This document shows, in pieces, positions 16,376 to 28,486 of a stretch of 64,000 nt of DNA. Position 1 is the first letter of the stretch. Each line of letters begins with the position of its first letter. The notes beneath the pieces were generated by a model. The model was given only the letters and a program-made list of their open reading frames with translations. It did not search any database and was not told where the DNA came from. Origin of the DNA: Chelonobacter oris (GTDB taxonomy: Bacteria; Pseudomonadota; Gammaproteobacteria; Enterobacterales; Pasteurellaceae). The DNA lies in contig NZ_JSUM01000015.1 of assembly GCF_000772535.1 (NCBI RefSeq), positions 1-64,000 on the forward strand, in the 5' to 3' direction. Both the position numbers and the translations under genes were made by a program.

Positions 16376-16403
16376 AACCTCTGTGTATCACAGAGGTTTT
16401 TTT
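16376..16403 (+). terminator. hupA terminator
   Basis: AACCTCTGTG (16376-16385), three-base loop, CACAGAGGTT (16389-16398), then T through 16403. Confidence 0.93.
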
Positions 16404-16490
16404 ATGTCTGAAATTTATTGCCGATGAAAAAGCTTGTCGTGTTACCGTATGTATTTTGCAGCGGTCGGACAAGATGAAACGAAAACAGTA

Positions 16491-16519
16491 TTGCACATAC
16501 CGATTTAACACTATATAAT
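16491..16519 (+). promoter_or_regulatory. Promoter for the DeoR-glmS unit
   Basis: TTGCAC (16491-16496), 17-base spacer, TATAAT (16514-16519). A second TATAAT-like hexamer lies at 16534-16539 without a good -35. Confidence 0.7.
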
Positions 16520-16558
16520 TCCGAATCGAAACTTATAATAACCGTTTGGAAAGATATT

Positions 16559-17323
16559 TTGTCAAAACGAAACAGCATCCAACGTCGTCACTTGATTATG
16601 CAGCTATTACAGCAGCAGGGCGAGGTGTCGGTAGAAAGTCTGGTACAACATTTTAATACGTCTGAAGTGACGATTCGTAAGGATCTGACCGCACTTGAAA
16701 GCAACGGTTTGTTGTTGCGCCGTTATGGCGGTGCGGTTTTGATGCCGAGTGAAATTTTGTCCGACGAGCAGGATGAAGCGTTTTCGCAAAGCAAATTGGC
16801 AATTGCGCAGGCGGCTGCGGCACGTATTCGTGATCATAATCGGATTATTATCGACTCCGGCAGTACAACGGCGGCGCTAATCAGACAGCTGACTCCTAAA
16901 CAGGGACTGGTGGTGATGACCAACTCACTGACCGTTGCCAATCAATTGACCGAGCTGGAAAACGAACCGACGTTATTGATGACGGGCGGTACGTGGGATA
17001 TCCGTTCGGAATCTTTTCAAGGGCAAATCGCCGAACAAGTACTGCGTTCTTATGATTTTGATCAACTGTTTATCGGTGCCGACGGCATTGATTTAGCCAG
17101 AGGCACGACGACATTCAACGAGCTGGTCGGTTTAAGCCGTGTCATGGCGGAAACGGCCCGTGAAGTGGTGGTGATGGTTGAATCGCAAAAAATCGGCCGC
17201 AAGATGCCTAATTTGGAATTAAGTTGGGATCAAATCGATGTGTTGATCACCGATAACCAAATTGCCGATGAGATGGCGGCACAAATAGAAGCGCATCATG
17301 TCGACGTCGTATCGGCAAGCTGA
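16559..17323 (+). CDS. DeoR-family transcriptional regulator, probable glmS regulator
   Basis: A 254-residue DeoR/GlpR-type repressor. The N-terminal helix-turn-helix covers about residues 6-58 (SVESLVQHFNTSEVTIRKD, then GLLLRRYGGA). The C-terminal sugar-phosphate sensor domain has the DSGSTTAALIRQL loop and the VGLSRVMAETA helix. The start chosen is TTG 16559 with GGAAAG just upstream; the next Met is residue 14, inside the HTH, so TTG is preferred. It ends 34 bases before glmS on the same strand, which suggests it senses an amino-sugar phosphate and controls glmS. That target is inference. Confidence 0.85.
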   Translation: MSKRNSIQRRHLIMQLLQQQGEVSVESLVQHFNTSEVTIRKDLTALESNGLLLRRYGGAVLMPSEILSDEQDEAFSQSKLAIAQAAAARIRDHNRIIIDSGSTTAALIRQLTPKQGLVVMTNSLTVANQLTELENEPTLLMTGGTWDIRSESFQGQIAEQVLRSYDFDQLFIGADGIDLARGTTTFNELVGLSRVMAETAREVVVMVESQKIGRKMPNLELSWDQIDVLITDNQIADEMAAQIEAHHVDVVSAS

Positions 17324-17357
17324 TTTTACTATCGTTTATTAATATAGAGGAAAACCT

Positions 17358-19190
17358 ATGTGTGGAATTGTTGGTGCGGTAGCACAACGTGACGTGGCGG
17401 AAATTTTAATCGAGGGCTTACATCGTTTGGAATACCGCGGTTATGATTCGGCCGGCGTTGCGGTGGTGGATGAACGGCATAATTTGCAACGGGTGCGTTG
17501 TCTGGGCAAAGTCAAGGCGTTGGACGATGCCGTTGCCAAACAGCCGTTAATCGGCGGCACGGGGATTGCGCATACCCGTTGGGCAACTCATGGCGAACCG
17601 TCGGAAGCCAATGCGCATCCGCACGTTTCCGGCAATATCACGGTGGTGCATAACGGTATCATCGAAAACCATGAAGAGTTGCGTGAAATCTTAAAAGCGC
17701 GCGGCTATCAATTTCTGTCGCAAACCGATACCGAAGTAATCGCGCATTTGGTGGAGTGGGAATACCGCACTTCAACCAATTTACTGGAAGCGGTACAAAA
17801 AACCGTTAAACAGCTGAGCGGTGCGTACGGCATGGTGGTGCTGCATCGTGAACAGCCTGAACATTTAATTGCCGCCCGTTCCGGCAGTCCGTTGGTGATC
17901 GGATTGGGTTTAGGTGAAAATTTTCTTGCCTCCGACCAGCTGGCGTTGTTAAGCGTCACCCGCCGTTTCATCTTTCTGGAAGAGGGCGATATTGCCGAAA
18001 TCAGCCGTCGTGCCATTGATATTTATAGTCGTGAAGGTGATAAAGCCGAGCGTCAAATTCATGAATCCAATTTGGAAAATGATGCGGCTGAAAAAGGCAA
18101 ATACCGCCACTTTATGCAAAAAGAAATCTTTGAGCAACCGACCGCAATTGTGAATACCCTAGAGGGGCGTATCGCCAATGATTCGGTTATTATTGAGAGT
18201 ATTGGTAACGGCGCACGTGAAATTTTGGAAAACGTAGAACACGTGCAAATTGTAGCCTGTGGGACTTCGTATAATTCGGGTATGGCGGCGCGTTATTGGT
18301 TTGAAGCCTTGGCAGGGGTGAGCTGTGATGTGGAAATTGCCTCCGAGTTTCGCTACCGTAAATTTGTAACCCGTCCGAACAGCCTGCTGTTGACGCTTTC
18401 ACAATCGGGCGAAACCGCCGATACGTTGGCGGCGTTGCGTCTTGCCAAAGAAAAAGGCTATATGTCGGCAATGACGATTTGTAACGTATCCGGCTCATCG
18501 CTGGTGCGTGAATCCGATTTGGCGTTTATGACCCGCGCCGGTGTGGAAATCGGCGTGGCATCGACCAAAGCGTTTACTACTCAGCTGGCAACTATGTTGC
18601 TATTGGTGCTGGCGATCGGCAAACTTAACGGCAATATTTCTGCGGAAAAAGAACGTGAAATCATCAAATCGTTGCAAAGTTTACCGGCGAAAATTGAGCA
18701 AGCATTGGCGTTTGATGCCGCAATTGAGAAACTGTCGGAAGATTTTGCCGAGAAGCATCATGCGCTATTCTTGGGGCGCGGCGAATATTACCCGATTGCA
18801 ATGGAAGCGGCACTCAAACTAAAAGAAATTTCGTATATTCATGCCGAAGCGTATGCCGCAGGTGAATTAAAACACGGGCCGTTGGCACTGATTGATGCCG
18901 ATATGCCGGTGATTGTGGTAGCGCCCAATAATGAATTATTGGAAAAATTGAAATCCAATATTGAAGAAGTTCGTGCCCGCGGTGGTCAGCTGTATGTATT
19001 TGCCGATGAAAAAGCCGGTTTCAGCTCCGGCGACGGCATGAAAATCATCACCATGCCGGAAGTGGATGAAGTGGTAGCGCCAATTTTCTATACCGTCCCA
19101 ATGCAGCTACTGGCATATCATGTTGCGTTAATCAAAGGCACTGATGTTGACCAACCTCGGAATCTAGCAAAAGCGGTAACGGTAGAGTAA
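17358..19190 (+). CDS. glmS: Glutamine-fructose-6-phosphate aminotransferase (isomerizing)
   Basis: GlmS makes glucosamine-6-phosphate from fructose-6-phosphate and glutamine, the first step to UDP-GlcNAc for peptidoglycan and lipopolysaccharide. The 610-residue product has the N-terminal nucleophile Cys2 ([17 protein letters not shown]) and the glutaminase motifs [20 protein letters not shown] and [12 protein letters not shown]. Two SIS domains follow ([38 protein letters not shown]). The C-terminus [11 protein letters not shown] forms the family's conserved tail. No room exists upstream for a glmS ribozyme; control is more likely by the adjacent DeoR regulator. Confidence 0.98.
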   Translation: MCGIVGAVAQRDVAEILIEGLHRLEYRGYDSAGVAVVDERHNLQRVRCLGKVKALDDAVAKQPLIGGTGIAHTRWATHGEPSEANAHPHVSGNITVVHNGIIENHEELREILKARGYQFLSQTDTEVIAHLVEWEYRTSTNLLEAVQKTVKQLSGAYGMVVLHREQPEHLIAARSGSPLVIGLGLGENFLASDQLALLSVTRRFIFLEEGDIAEISRRAIDIYSREGDKAERQIHESNLENDAAEKGKYRHFMQKEIFEQPTAIVNTLEGRIANDSVIIESIGNGAREILENVEHVQIVACGTSYNSGMAARYWFEALAGVSCDVEIASEFRYRKFVTRPNSLLLTLSQSGETADTLAALRLAKEKGYMSAMTICNVSGSSLVRESDLAFMTRAGVEIGVASTKAFTTQLATMLLLVLAIGKLNGNISAEKEREIIKSLQSLPAKIEQALAFDAAIEKLSEDFAEKHHALFLGRGEYYPIAMEAALKLKEISYIHAEAYAAGELKHGPLALIDADMPVIVVAPNNELLEKLKSNIEEVRARGGQLYVFADEKAGFSSGDGMKIITMPEVDEVVAPIFYTVPMQLLAYHVALIKGTDVDQPRNLAKAVTVE

Positions 19191-19207
19191 GCGCTTGCCG
19201 ACGTCAG

Positions 19208-19243
19208 ACCGCACTTTGCTATAAAAAGTAAAGTGCGGTTTTT
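19208..19243 (+). terminator. glmS terminator built from facing uptake signals
   Basis: ACCGCACTTT (19208-19217) and AAAGTGCGGT (19230-19239) form a 10-bp stem followed by TTTTT. Confidence 0.85.
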
Positions 19244-19561
19244 GTTTCAGCGTTTTACAGCTAAAATCACATATGCGGCTTTGCCCAATACATTGACCGC
19301 ACTTTCGAGTCATTTTCTATGCGTCTGTCGCTACCGAGCATGTGGCTCATCTTATTCGTGAAGCACGCACTTTGGTGATCGAAAAGTAAGGAAGCGTGTA
19401 AAAAGCGGGCTATTCTGTAAATGGGCGGTTAAGAATTGATTAACTCTGATTTTTTACTAGTGTTTGATTTTTTATCCTGAATTTAATTATAAAAATAGCA
19501 TTTTATATAATTTGGTTGTGATTGAGATCCTATTTATCAGTGAAAAATTTTATTTAATTGA
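19244..19561. other. AT-rich intergenic stretch before the leu leader
   Basis: About 320 bases without a recognisable gene. One uptake signal lies near 19303. A short frame ending at the TAA at 19387-19389 reads HVAHLIREARTLVIEK before the stop and could be the tail of a lost gene; I do not recognise it. From 19440 to 19560 the DNA is very AT-rich, which could act as an upstream element for the leu promoter. Confidence 0.4.
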
Positions 19562-19589
19562 TTGACAAAGTGCGGTTATCAAGTAAAAA
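19562..19589 (+). promoter_or_regulatory. Predicted leu operon promoter
   Basis: Perfect -35 TTGACA (19562-19567), spacer 16, -10 TAAAAA (19584-19589). An uptake signal (AAAGTGCGGT) lies in the spacer. The leader peptide starts about 30 bases beyond the expected transcription start. Confidence 0.6.
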
Positions 19590-19626
19590 TAGCCCACATT
19601 ATGTTTCAACTGTTTTGGATATAACA

Positions 19627-19677
19627 ATGAGCTTTCCATTTGCCGCTTTCTCTCTCCTCCTCTTGCTCGCAAACTGA
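19627..19677 (+). CDS. leuL: Leucine operon leader peptide
   Basis: A 16-codon open frame reads MSFPFAAFSLLLLLAN and stops with TGA. Five Leu codons are consecutive (CTC CTC CTC TTG CTC, 19654-19668). It sits between the predicted promoter and a Rho-independent terminator upstream of leuA. This is the arrangement of an amino-acid attenuator: ribosome stalling at scarce charged tRNA-Leu would prevent terminator folding. Too short for ordinary gene callers. Confidence 0.85.
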   Translation: MSFPFAAFSLLLLLAN

Positions 19678-19731
19678 TTGTGCGGCTTGACTGTGGAAGA
19701 TGATTGGCAAATTACAGTTCACTAGAGTTTT

Positions 19732-19758
19732 AAACCCGCACAACGTTGCGGGTTTTTT
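19732..19758 (+). terminator. leu attenuator terminator
   Basis: AAACCCGCA (19732-19740), loop CAACGT, TGCGGGTTT (19747-19755) and a six-T tract. It lies 55 bases after the leader stop codon. An alternative antiterminator must involve the 19678-19731 segment; I did not resolve its pairing. Confidence 0.88.
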
Positions 19759-19806
19759 GCATTTATGCACCGCACTTTGGGCAAGATTAACATTAAGGAA
19801 AATGTG

Positions 19807-22450
<2,644 letters not shown>

Positions 22451-22486
22451 CCTGATTGTAAAGATAACGAATTTACGGATTAAAAT

Positions 22487-23896
22487 ATGAAGAAGACTTT
22501 ATACCAAAAACTGTTCGACTCGCATGTCGTTTACGAAGCAGACGGTGAAACCCCGATTTTGTATATCAACCGTCATTTGATCCACGAAGTTACCAGTCCG
22601 CAAGCCTTTGACGGGTTGCGTGTGGCCGGGCGTGAAGTTCGTCAAGTCAACAAAACTTTCGGCACCATGGATCACAGTATTTCTACCCAAGAGCGTGATG
22701 TCGGCAAGTTGGAAGGGCAAGCCCGTATTCAAGTGTTGGAGCTGGAAAAAAACTGTAAAGCCACCGGCATTTCCTTATTCGACATGAATAGAAAAGAGCA
22801 AGGCATTGTACATGTGATGGGGCCGGAACAAGGCCTGACGTTACCGGGCATGACGATTGTCTGCGGCGATTCCCATACGGCGACTCACGGCGCATTCGGC
22901 GCATTGGCGTTCGGGATCGGCACTTCCGAAGTGGAGCACGTATTGGCAACCCAAACCTTGAAACAGGCACGTGCCAAAAGCATGAAAATTGAGGTTCGTG
23001 GTAAAGTTGGGCAGGGCATTACGGCAAAAGATATCGTACTTGCGATTATCGGTAAAACTACAATGGCCGGCGGCACCGGACATGTGGTAGAGTTCTGCGG
23101 TGAAGCGATTCGTGATCTGTCAATGGAAGGTCGTATGACAGTGTGTAATATGGCGATTGAATTGGGCGCAAAAGCCGGCCTGATTGCCCCTGACGAAACC
23201 ACTTTCGCTTACTTAAAAGGTCGTCCTCATGCGCCGCAAGGCAAAGATTGGGACGATGCGGTAGCTTACTGGAAAACTTTGCAGACTGATGAAGGTGCCG
23301 TGTTTGATACGGAAGTGGTGCTGGATGCCAAAGATATTGCACCGCAAGTAACTTGGGGAACCAATCCGGGGCAGGTGATCGGCATCGATCAATTAGTACC
23401 GAATCCGGCTGAAATGGACGATGCGGTCGTACGTGCTTCCGCTGAAAAAGCGCTGGACTATATCGGCTTGCAGGCGAATACCGATTTAACCGAAGTTGCG
23501 GTGGATCAAGTGTTTATCGGCTCTTGCACCAATTCCCGTATTGAAGATTTGCGTGCGGCGGCGGCTGTGATGAAAGGGCGCAAAGTGGCGGATAACGTTA
23601 AACGGGTCCTGGTGGTGCCGGGGTCAGGCTTAGTCAAGGAACAGGCTGAACAAGAAGGACTGGATAAAATCTTTATCGAAGCCGGTGCGGAATGGCGCAA
23701 TCCGGGCTGTTCGATGTGTTTGGGCATGAATGACGACCGTTTGGGCGAATGGGAGCGCTGTGCCTCAACCAGCAACCGAAACTTTGAAGGGCGTCAGGGG
23801 CGCAACGGGCGTACCCATTTAGTCAGTCCTGCAATGGCGGCGGCGGCGGCCGTTTTCGGCAAATTCGTGGATATTCGCCAAATTTCGTTAAATTAA
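22487..23896 (+). CDS. leuC: 3-isopropylmalate dehydratase large subunit
   Basis: LeuC is the 4Fe-4S aconitase-like subunit of isopropylmalate isomerase. The 469-residue product has the cluster ligands in [12 protein letters not shown] and [10 protein letters not shown]. The aconitase signature [20 protein letters not shown] lies near residue 127. It pairs with leuD ten bases downstream. Length is as in E. coli (466). Confidence 0.97.
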   Translation: MKKTLYQKLFDSHVVYEADGETPILYINRHLIHEVTSPQAFDGLRVAGREVRQVNKTFGTMDHSISTQERDVGKLEGQARIQVLELEKNCKATGISLFDMNRKEQGIVHVMGPEQGLTLPGMTIVCGDSHTATHGAFGALAFGIGTSEVEHVLATQTLKQARAKSMKIEVRGKVGQGITAKDIVLAIIGKTTMAGGTGHVVEFCGEAIRDLSMEGRMTVCNMAIELGAKAGLIAPDETTFAYLKGRPHAPQGKDWDDAVAYWKTLQTDEGAVFDTEVVLDAKDIAPQVTWGTNPGQVIGIDQLVPNPAEMDDAVVRASAEKALDYIGLQANTDLTEVAVDQVFIGSCTNSRIEDLRAAAAVMKGRKVADNVKRVLVVPGSGLVKEQAEQEGLDKIFIEAGAEWRNPGCSMCLGMNDDRLGEWERCASTSNRNFEGRQGRNGRTHLVSPAMAAAAAVFGKFVDIRQISLN

Positions 23897-23906
23897 GGAG
23901 AACACA

Positions 23907-24509
23907 ATGGCTGGTTTTAAACAACTTTCAGGCTTAGTCGTTCCGCTGGATGCGGCGAACGTGGATACCGACGCGATTATTCCGAAGCAATTTCTACAGG
24001 CAATTACGCGTGCCGGCTTTGGGAAACACTTGTTCCACGAATGGCGGTATTTAGATGTGGGCGGTACGCAACCGAATCCGGAATTCGTGTTGAATTATCC
24101 GCAATATCAAGGGGCGACAATCTTGTTGGCACGTAAAAATTTAGGCTGCGGTTCATCACGTGAACATGCCCCTTGGGCGCTGGCGGATTACGGCTTTAAA
24201 GTGATGATCGCCCCAAGCTTTGCCGATATTTTCTATAATAACAGCTTAAACAATCATATGTTGCCGATTCGTCTGAGTGAAGAAGAGGTTGAAGAGATTT
24301 TCCAATGGGTGTGGGTGAACGAAGGTAAACGGATTGATGTGGATCTGGAAGCCAAAACAGTGACTGTCGGTGATAAGGTGTATGTCTTTGAGCTGGACGA
24401 ATTCCGCCGCCACTGTTTATTGGAAGGTTTGGACAATATCGGACTGACGTTGCAGCATGAAGAGGCGATCAGCGCATACGAAAGCAAAATTCCGGCGTTT
24501 TTGCGATAA
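23907..24509 (+). CDS. leuD: 3-isopropylmalate dehydratase small subunit
   Basis: LeuD is the swivel domain of isopropylmalate isomerase. The 200-residue protein begins [27 protein letters not shown] and carries the substrate-binding loop [21 protein letters not shown] precedes the ATG by six bases. It is the last gene of leuABCD, followed by a strong terminator. The pathway from 2-oxoisovalerate to leucine precursor is complete here; ilv genes are not in the window. Confidence 0.97.
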   Translation: MAGFKQLSGLVVPLDAANVDTDAIIPKQFLQAITRAGFGKHLFHEWRYLDVGGTQPNPEFVLNYPQYQGATILLARKNLGCGSSREHAPWALADYGFKVMIAPSFADIFYNNSLNNHMLPIRLSEEEVEEIFQWVWVNEGKRIDVDLEAKTVTVGDKVYVFELDEFRRHCLLEGLDNIGLTLQHEEAISAYESKIPAFLR

Positions 24510-24524
24510 ATAGTGACGTGCATC

Positions 24525-24557
24525 AAGCCGCAATATTGTCGATATTGCGGCTTTTTG
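24525..24557 (+). terminator. leuABCD terminator
   Basis: AAGCCGCAATAT (24525-24536), five-base loop, ATATTGCGGCTT (24542-24553) and a T run. Confidence 0.93.
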
Positions 24558-24637
24558 CGTATTTCAGTCTGATAAGATTCAGTAAAGATGATATGAACGA
24601 ACGGATAAACGTCTTGGAAGCGAATTTTTCTGCTTTG

Positions 24638-24669
24638 ACCGCACTTTTTAGCGGAAAGTGCGGTTTTAT
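24638..24669 (+). terminator. Facing uptake signals, possible second terminator
   Basis: ACCGCACTTT (24638-24647) faces AAAGTGCGGT (24655-24664), followed by TTTATTTT on the + strand. It lies between convergent leuD and the downstream minus-strand gene and could catch read-through from leu. Confidence 0.6.
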
Positions 24670-24679
24670 TTTGCCGACA

Positions 24680-24910
24680 TCAACGATGTTCGTCATCGAG
24701 ATCGATTTCACAATTATCGACACAGGTCGAAATGCCCAACCATTTATAAATCAGGCAGTAGCTTAATAATCCGCTGATCGTGAGCAAGATCCCGATATAG
24801 CCCCACGACCCGATCACCTTAACCGCACTTAACACACATAGGGTGATCCCGACTAAAATACGGATAATACGTTCTTTATTGCTTAAATTTCTACGTAATT
24901 TTTTCGGCAT
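24680..24910 (-). CDS. DUF2892 (YgaP-like transmembrane domain) protein
   Basis: A 76-residue membrane protein. A basic N-terminus with LSNKERIIRILVGITL is followed by two hydrophobic segments (about residues 18-33 and 38-54), the motif KWLGIST, and an acidic tail. This matches the DUF2892 family, which occurs alone or fused to rhodanese domains. The Cys pair in STCVDNC might bind metal or be redox active; function unknown. It stands alone on the minus strand between leu and qseC. Confidence 0.7.
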   Translation of the reverse strand: MPKKLRRNLSNKERIIRILVGITLCVLSAVKVIGSWGYIGILLTISGLLSYCLIYKWLGISTCVDNCEIDLDDEHR

Positions 24911-25020
24911 GATTGTTAGGCATTGCCCCTCCGTTTGGTTTGGTTAACATCGACATAAGGGTTGTACCACATATTTCATTAATACAGATTTTAGCAATGA
25001 TGTCAAATAACTCTTTTGAA

Positions 25021-26373
25021 TTATCTGAATCTGATCTCGCTTTGAAAACCGTTTGGAGTTAAATTACTGAATTTTACCGAATAATGGTGCAGTTCGGCAA
25101 TGCGGTTCACGATTGATAATCCAAGACCGCTTCCTTTTTCGTTTTGTCCGGCGGGGCGGTAAAACCGTTGTCCCAGTTTTTCCAAATCGTCGGGATTAAC
25201 TCCGTTGCCATTATCGCTCACCGTCAGCCGATCGGCGTATAGCGAGACGCAAACACGGCTGCCGTTCGGACAGTAATGAATGGCGTTATCGATCAAATTA
25301 CGCAGCATCAATGAAATCAGTAACGGTTGCCCTTTCTGTAAAGGCGGCGTGCCTTGCTGTTCAAAGATCAGTTTTATCTGTTTTTTATCTGCTGCAAAAT
25401 ACCGCTCGCCAAGTAAGGATTCGATTAAATCCTGCCATTTTATCGTTTCCAGCTGTTCCAGTTCGATTACCGAATCCAGACGGGACAGTGTCAGCAACTG
25501 CTCGATCAGCTGTGTAGCACGGTCAATTCCGCCGGTCAGATTGTTTAACGCTTGATTACGCATATGACTGTTGTTATCGGCGAGTTGGGCGATTTCGGTT
25601 TGCACCCGAAGTGCGGTCAGCGGACTGCGCAATTCATGCGCCGCATCAGAGGTGAAGCGGCGTTCACGTAATAACATACTCGAAGTGCGGTTGAAAAAAT
25701 GATTCAGGCTGTTGACGACCGGTTGGATTTCCGACGGCAGCTGCGGAATGTCCAGCGGGCTGTTGTCGTCCGGCGAGCGTTGGTAAAGCTGTCGGCGCAA
25801 CCGTTTTAACGGCGCCAGCTCACGGCTAACCACAAGCACAATCAGTGCCAATAAAATCGGCAGTCCGGCAAGCCAGACCAGCAGTTGACTGAACACCATG
25901 TCGGCAACAATGTCTTCCCGATATTCCAGTTCTTGTCCGACGGCAATCATCAGCTCACCGCCGGCGGCAGGCAACCAGAAAATCCGCCATGAATCATCGT
26001 CAAGCGTTTGTTTGGCAAATCCCCGTACCGGCGAAAAGTTGATATGATCGCCGTTGTTGGCGTCGGACAGAACCCGTTCGCCCTGTCGGGTAAAAACAGC
26101 AAATGCCAGCGCATCGTCATCGAGCACTTTTTTGCGGATATGGTGTGGCGGCCTGACGGTTTCGGGCTTTTTCCCGTTGTGCTGTTGAATCAGAATTTGT
26201 CTTAAATTGGATGTTGCTAAACGCTGGGCAAACAGGATTTGTTGCGCATCAAACACCTTGTCGGTTTCGTCTTTGGCTTTAATCCAAGCGATGACCGCAG
26301 CACCCAGCCAGAGCAGGAGCGAGGCGAGAGACAAAATGATGATCAGTCGCAGGCGTAAGCTGTTAATTTTCAT
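25021..26373 (-). CDS. qseC: Sensor histidine kinase QseC (FirS-type)
   Basis: Membrane sensor kinase of the QseBC/FirRS pair. The ATG at 26373 overlaps the qseB stop by 11 bases and gives 450 residues. Two membrane segments (about 7-30 and 161-183) flank a periplasmic domain. A HAMP region follows, then the H box [16 protein letters not shown] (His246), the N box [15 protein letters not shown], and the G boxes DNGNGV and GSGLGLSIV. The periplasmic end carries EYRED (150-154); a DYRED/EYRDD-type motif is linked to iron and catecholamine response in Haemophilus and Aggregatibacter homologues. All kinase residues appear intact. Confidence 0.92.
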   Translation of the reverse strand: MKINSLRLRLIIILSLASLLLWLGAAVIAWIKAKDETDKVFDAQQILFAQRLATSNLRQILIQQHNGKKPETVRPPHHIRKKVLDDDALAFAVFTRQGERVLSDANNGDHINFSPVRGFAKQTLDDDSWRIFWLPAAGGELMIAVGQELEYREDIVADMVFSQLLVWLAGLPILLALIVLVVSRELAPLKRLRRQLYQRSPDDNSPLDIPQLPSEIQPVVNSLNHFFNRTSSMLLRERRFTSDAAHELRSPLTALRVQTEIAQLADNNSHMRNQALNNLTGGIDRATQLIEQLLTLSRLDSVIELEQLETIKWQDLIESLLGERYFAADKKQIKLIFEQQGTPPLQKGQPLLISLMLRNLIDNAIHYCPNGSRVCVSLYADRLTVSDNGNGVNPDDLEKLGQRFYRPAGQNEKGSGLGLSIVNRIAELHHYSVKFSNLTPNGFQSEIRFR

Positions 26374-27031
26374 CCATTTTACCCAAGGTATAACCGACGC
26401 CGTGTACAGTGCGGATAAAATGGTTGCCCAGTTTTTTGCGCAGATTGTGGATATGCACTTCCAGCGCATTGCTGCTGATTTCATCATCCCAGCTGTGCAG
26501 TTTTTCTTCGATCAACGAGCGTGACAGTACACGTTCTTTGTTGTTGAGAAACAGAGAGAGCAGGTTGAATTCACGGGTGGTCAAATTGATCGGCTCGCCG
26601 TCCAGTTTCACCTGGCGTGAATCCGGCTCAAAGGTAAGATTTCCATGGCTAATCACCGGATTGAGGTTGCCGTGACGGCGGCGGATCAATGCTTCGAGAC
26701 GGGCGGCGACTTCACTGAGGGCAAACGGTTTGCACAGATAATCATCGGCACCTTGTTTCAAACCGGAAACCCGCTGTTCCAACGAGTCGCGAGCAGTCAG
26801 AATTAATACCGGTACGTCCTGATTGAGCTTGCGCCATTGCTGTAAAATGTCCATGCCGTCCATTTTCGGCAGGGTCAGATCCAACACAACGGCATCGTAG
26901 GGGGCGCTGTCGAGCGCTTCAAAACCGGTTTTACCGTCCTGAAACCAATCTACGCGGTAATTGAACTGGGTCAATCCGACTTTTAAGCCGTCACCGATTA
27001 AAGGATCGTCTTCGATAAGTAATATGCGCAT
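26363..27031 (-). CDS. qseB: Response regulator QseB (FirR-type)
   Basis: OmpR/PhoB-class response regulator, 222 residues. The receiver domain has the acidic pair EDD (7-9), phospho-acceptor Asp51 in VVLDLTLPK, Thr in LILTARD, and Lys in CKPFAL. The winged-helix DNA-binding domain ends [16 protein letters not shown]. It overlaps qseC and follows ygiW on the minus strand, the conserved order ygiW-qseB-qseC. In H. influenzae the pair (FirRS) responds to ferrous iron and activates ygiW; here this is by homology. Confidence 0.93.
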   Translation of the reverse strand: MRILLIEDDPLIGDGLKVGLTQFNYRVDWFQDGKTGFEALDSAPYDAVVLDLTLPKMDGMDILQQWRKLNQDVPVLILTARDSLEQRVSGLKQGADDYLCKPFALSEVAARLEALIRRRHGNLNPVISHGNLTFEPDSRQVKLDGEPINLTTREFNLLSLFLNNKERVLSRSLIEEKLHSWDDEISSNALEVHIHNLRKKLGNHFIRTVHGVGYTLGKMDEN

Positions 27032-27057
27032 GGCAGGTTTCCGTTTGCTTATTGATG

Positions 27058-27083
27058 AAAAAACCGCACTGGTTAAAGTGCGG
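27058..27083 (-). terminator. Uptake-signal hairpin between ygiW and qseB
   Basis: On the minus strand ACCGCACT (27083-27076) pairs with AGTGCGGT (27069-27062) and is followed by TTTTT (to 27058). It could partly uncouple abundant ygiW mRNA from qseBC. Confidence 0.65.
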
Positions 27084-27096
27084 TTGCGTTGTCAGA

Positions 27097-27534
27097 TTAT
27101 TGAACTTTCACCACGCGGTGAATTTCCACTTCGGTTTTGTTCCAAGATTGGTCTACTTCGCCGAACAGTTTGACTTTGTCTTTCGGGGTGACCGATTGAC
27201 CGTGCCATGCACGATCGTCAATTTCCACCTCAACGCTGCCGCTGTCGTCTTTGAAGACAAAATCGTCTTTGCCGACTTGCTGTTCGATGAACCCTTCTAA
27301 TACAACCAATTGATCATCTTTCATTTCTTTCAGCGAGGCAACGTGGCTGACGGCAATTTCCTCGGCGGAAAAGCCGGCGCGTTCAGCGTGATGTTTTTTA
27401 TGCTTTCCGTCATATTTCATCGTGCGCTCCGCACCGAATGTCGGCTGTGAGGCTTCGTTTGCCTGGGTTGCCGCTAATGCGCCGCCGCTGATTGTTAAGA
27501 GAAGGGCTGAAGCCAATGCTGTTTTTTTCATCAT
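27097..27534 (-). CDS. ygiW: YgiW/YdeI-family periplasmic stress protein (BOF domain)
   Basis: A 145-residue exported protein. The N-terminus MMKKTALASALLLTISGGAL is a Sec signal peptide with likely cleavage after ALA near residue 22. The mature part has a His/Lys-rich segment (KHKKHHAE) and an OB-fold (BOF) domain: VVLEGFIEQQVGKDDFVFKD, then VEVEIDDRAWHGQ and VKLFGEVDQSWNKTEVE. Homologues are induced by QseBC/FirRS and help with peroxide or metal stress. GGAGAG lies seven bases before the first ATG; a second ATG is adjacent. Confidence 0.9.
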   Translation of the reverse strand: MMKKTALASALLLTISGGALAATQANEASQPTFGAERTMKYDGKHKKHHAERAGFSAEEIAVSHVASLKEMKDDQLVVLEGFIEQQVGKDDFVFKDDSGSVEVEIDDRAWHGQSVTPKDKVKLFGEVDQSWNKTEVEIHRVVKVQ

Positions 27535-27625
27535 ATTTACTCTCCGAATTTAATTTTTTCCAAATGTTCACAAAGCGTTAAGGCAAGTATCCGTGCTTTG
27601 TTGAGGTGTATTAAAACAAAGAGTT

Positions 27626-27641
27626 CTTAAAAAAAGCTTAA
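27626..27641. promoter_or_regulatory. CTTAA-N6-CTTAA direct repeat, candidate QseB box
   Basis: CTTAA (27626-27630), AAAAAG, CTTAA (27637-27641) read on the + strand, about 100 bases upstream of ygiW. QseB/PmrA-type regulators recognise CTTAA-type direct repeats. The orientation is opposite to ygiW transcription, which lowers confidence. Confidence 0.5.
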
Positions 27642-27653
27642 CCGTGCAAAAAA

Positions 27654-28466
27654 TTATAAATATTTTTCCAAAACCTGCTGAATACCGTTTTGATCGTTAT
27701 CAGTGGTGACCAGTTTGGCGTATGATTTGACCTCGTGTTCTGCATTGCCCATGGCCACGCCCAAGCCGACCGCACTTAGCATGCTGATGTCATTATGGTT
27801 ATCGCCGAAAGCAATCACCTGCTGCGGATCAATATCCCACAGTTTCAGTAAATCCAGCAACCGTCCGCCTTTGCTGTTACCGTTGTTGGCGACATCGACC
27901 CTATCGATCCACGACCATTCGCAACTGAATTGATCCTCGGGTAATTGTGCGACGGCCTGCTGCATTAATGTGCGGTCAGGGTGGCTGAACACGAATTTCC
28001 AGATAGTTTGTCCGGCAGCCAACGGTGCATAAAAACTGCTGATTTGCTGTAAATTCGGACGAACTTCAGCCGGACAGCGTTCGACCCATTGGCTGAATTT
28101 GCGCATATGCGGGTTGTATTCGGTAAATGTCATTTGATCACGGGTGTACATCAGCAGATGAATGCCCGATTGTTCGGCGGTCTCAATCACTTTTCGCGCC
28201 TGCTGCCAGGTAAACGGATTGGCGACGGGGGTGCTGTCATTGGCAACATCATAAATATACGTGCCGTTACAGCAGATCATCGGCGTATCCAGTTGTAACT
28301 GGTGGTAATACGGTTTGACTGCGGTATGGTGGCGGCCGGTTACCAGCACGACTTTTGCTCCTTTGGCTCGCACGCTGTTTATTGCCTCAATACTTTGCGG
28401 CAGAATTTCACCTTTGCTGTTGAGCAAGGTGCCGTCTAAATCAAATGCGACTACACGATATTTCAT
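27654..28466 (-). CDS. Cof/HAD-IIB family phosphatase, YbhA-like
   Basis: A 270-residue HAD hydrolase. The ATG at 28466 gives MKYRVVAFDLDGTLLNSKG with the nucleophile Asp motif DLDGT. Motif II is LVTGRH, and the C-terminal Lys and Asp motifs are NGNSKGGRLL and AFGDNHNDISM. The text LVTGRHHTAVKPYYHQLQL and TPMICCNGTYIYD closely resembles E. coli YbhA, a pyridoxal-phosphate phosphatase, which I use as the likely activity. An upstream in-frame extension overlaps rlmB and is rejected. It lies 20 bases after rlmB. Confidence 0.88.
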   Translation of the reverse strand: MKYRVVAFDLDGTLLNSKGEILPQSIEAINSVRAKGAKVVLVTGRHHTAVKPYYHQLQLDTPMICCNGTYIYDVANDSTPVANPFTWQQARKVIETAEQSGIHLLMYTRDQMTFTEYNPHMRKFSQWVERCPAEVRPNLQQISSFYAPLAAGQTIWKFVFSHPDRTLMQQAVAQLPEDQFSCEWSWIDRVDVANNGNSKGGRLLDLLKLWDIDPQQVIAFGDNHNDISMLSAVGLGVAMGNAEHEVKSYAKLVTTDNDQNGIQQVLEKYL

Positions 28467-28486
28467 TTTTCTTTCCTGATACAAGT

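Noticed and set aside
17324-17357. glmS ribozyme
   Set aside because: The gap before glmS is only 34 bases, far too short, and such ribozymes belong to Gram-positive bacteria.
24518-24766. Open frame of 82 codons on the + strand after leuD
   Set aside because: It begins inside the leuD terminator, crosses the uptake-signal hairpin and overlaps the DUF2892 gene; no family resemblance.
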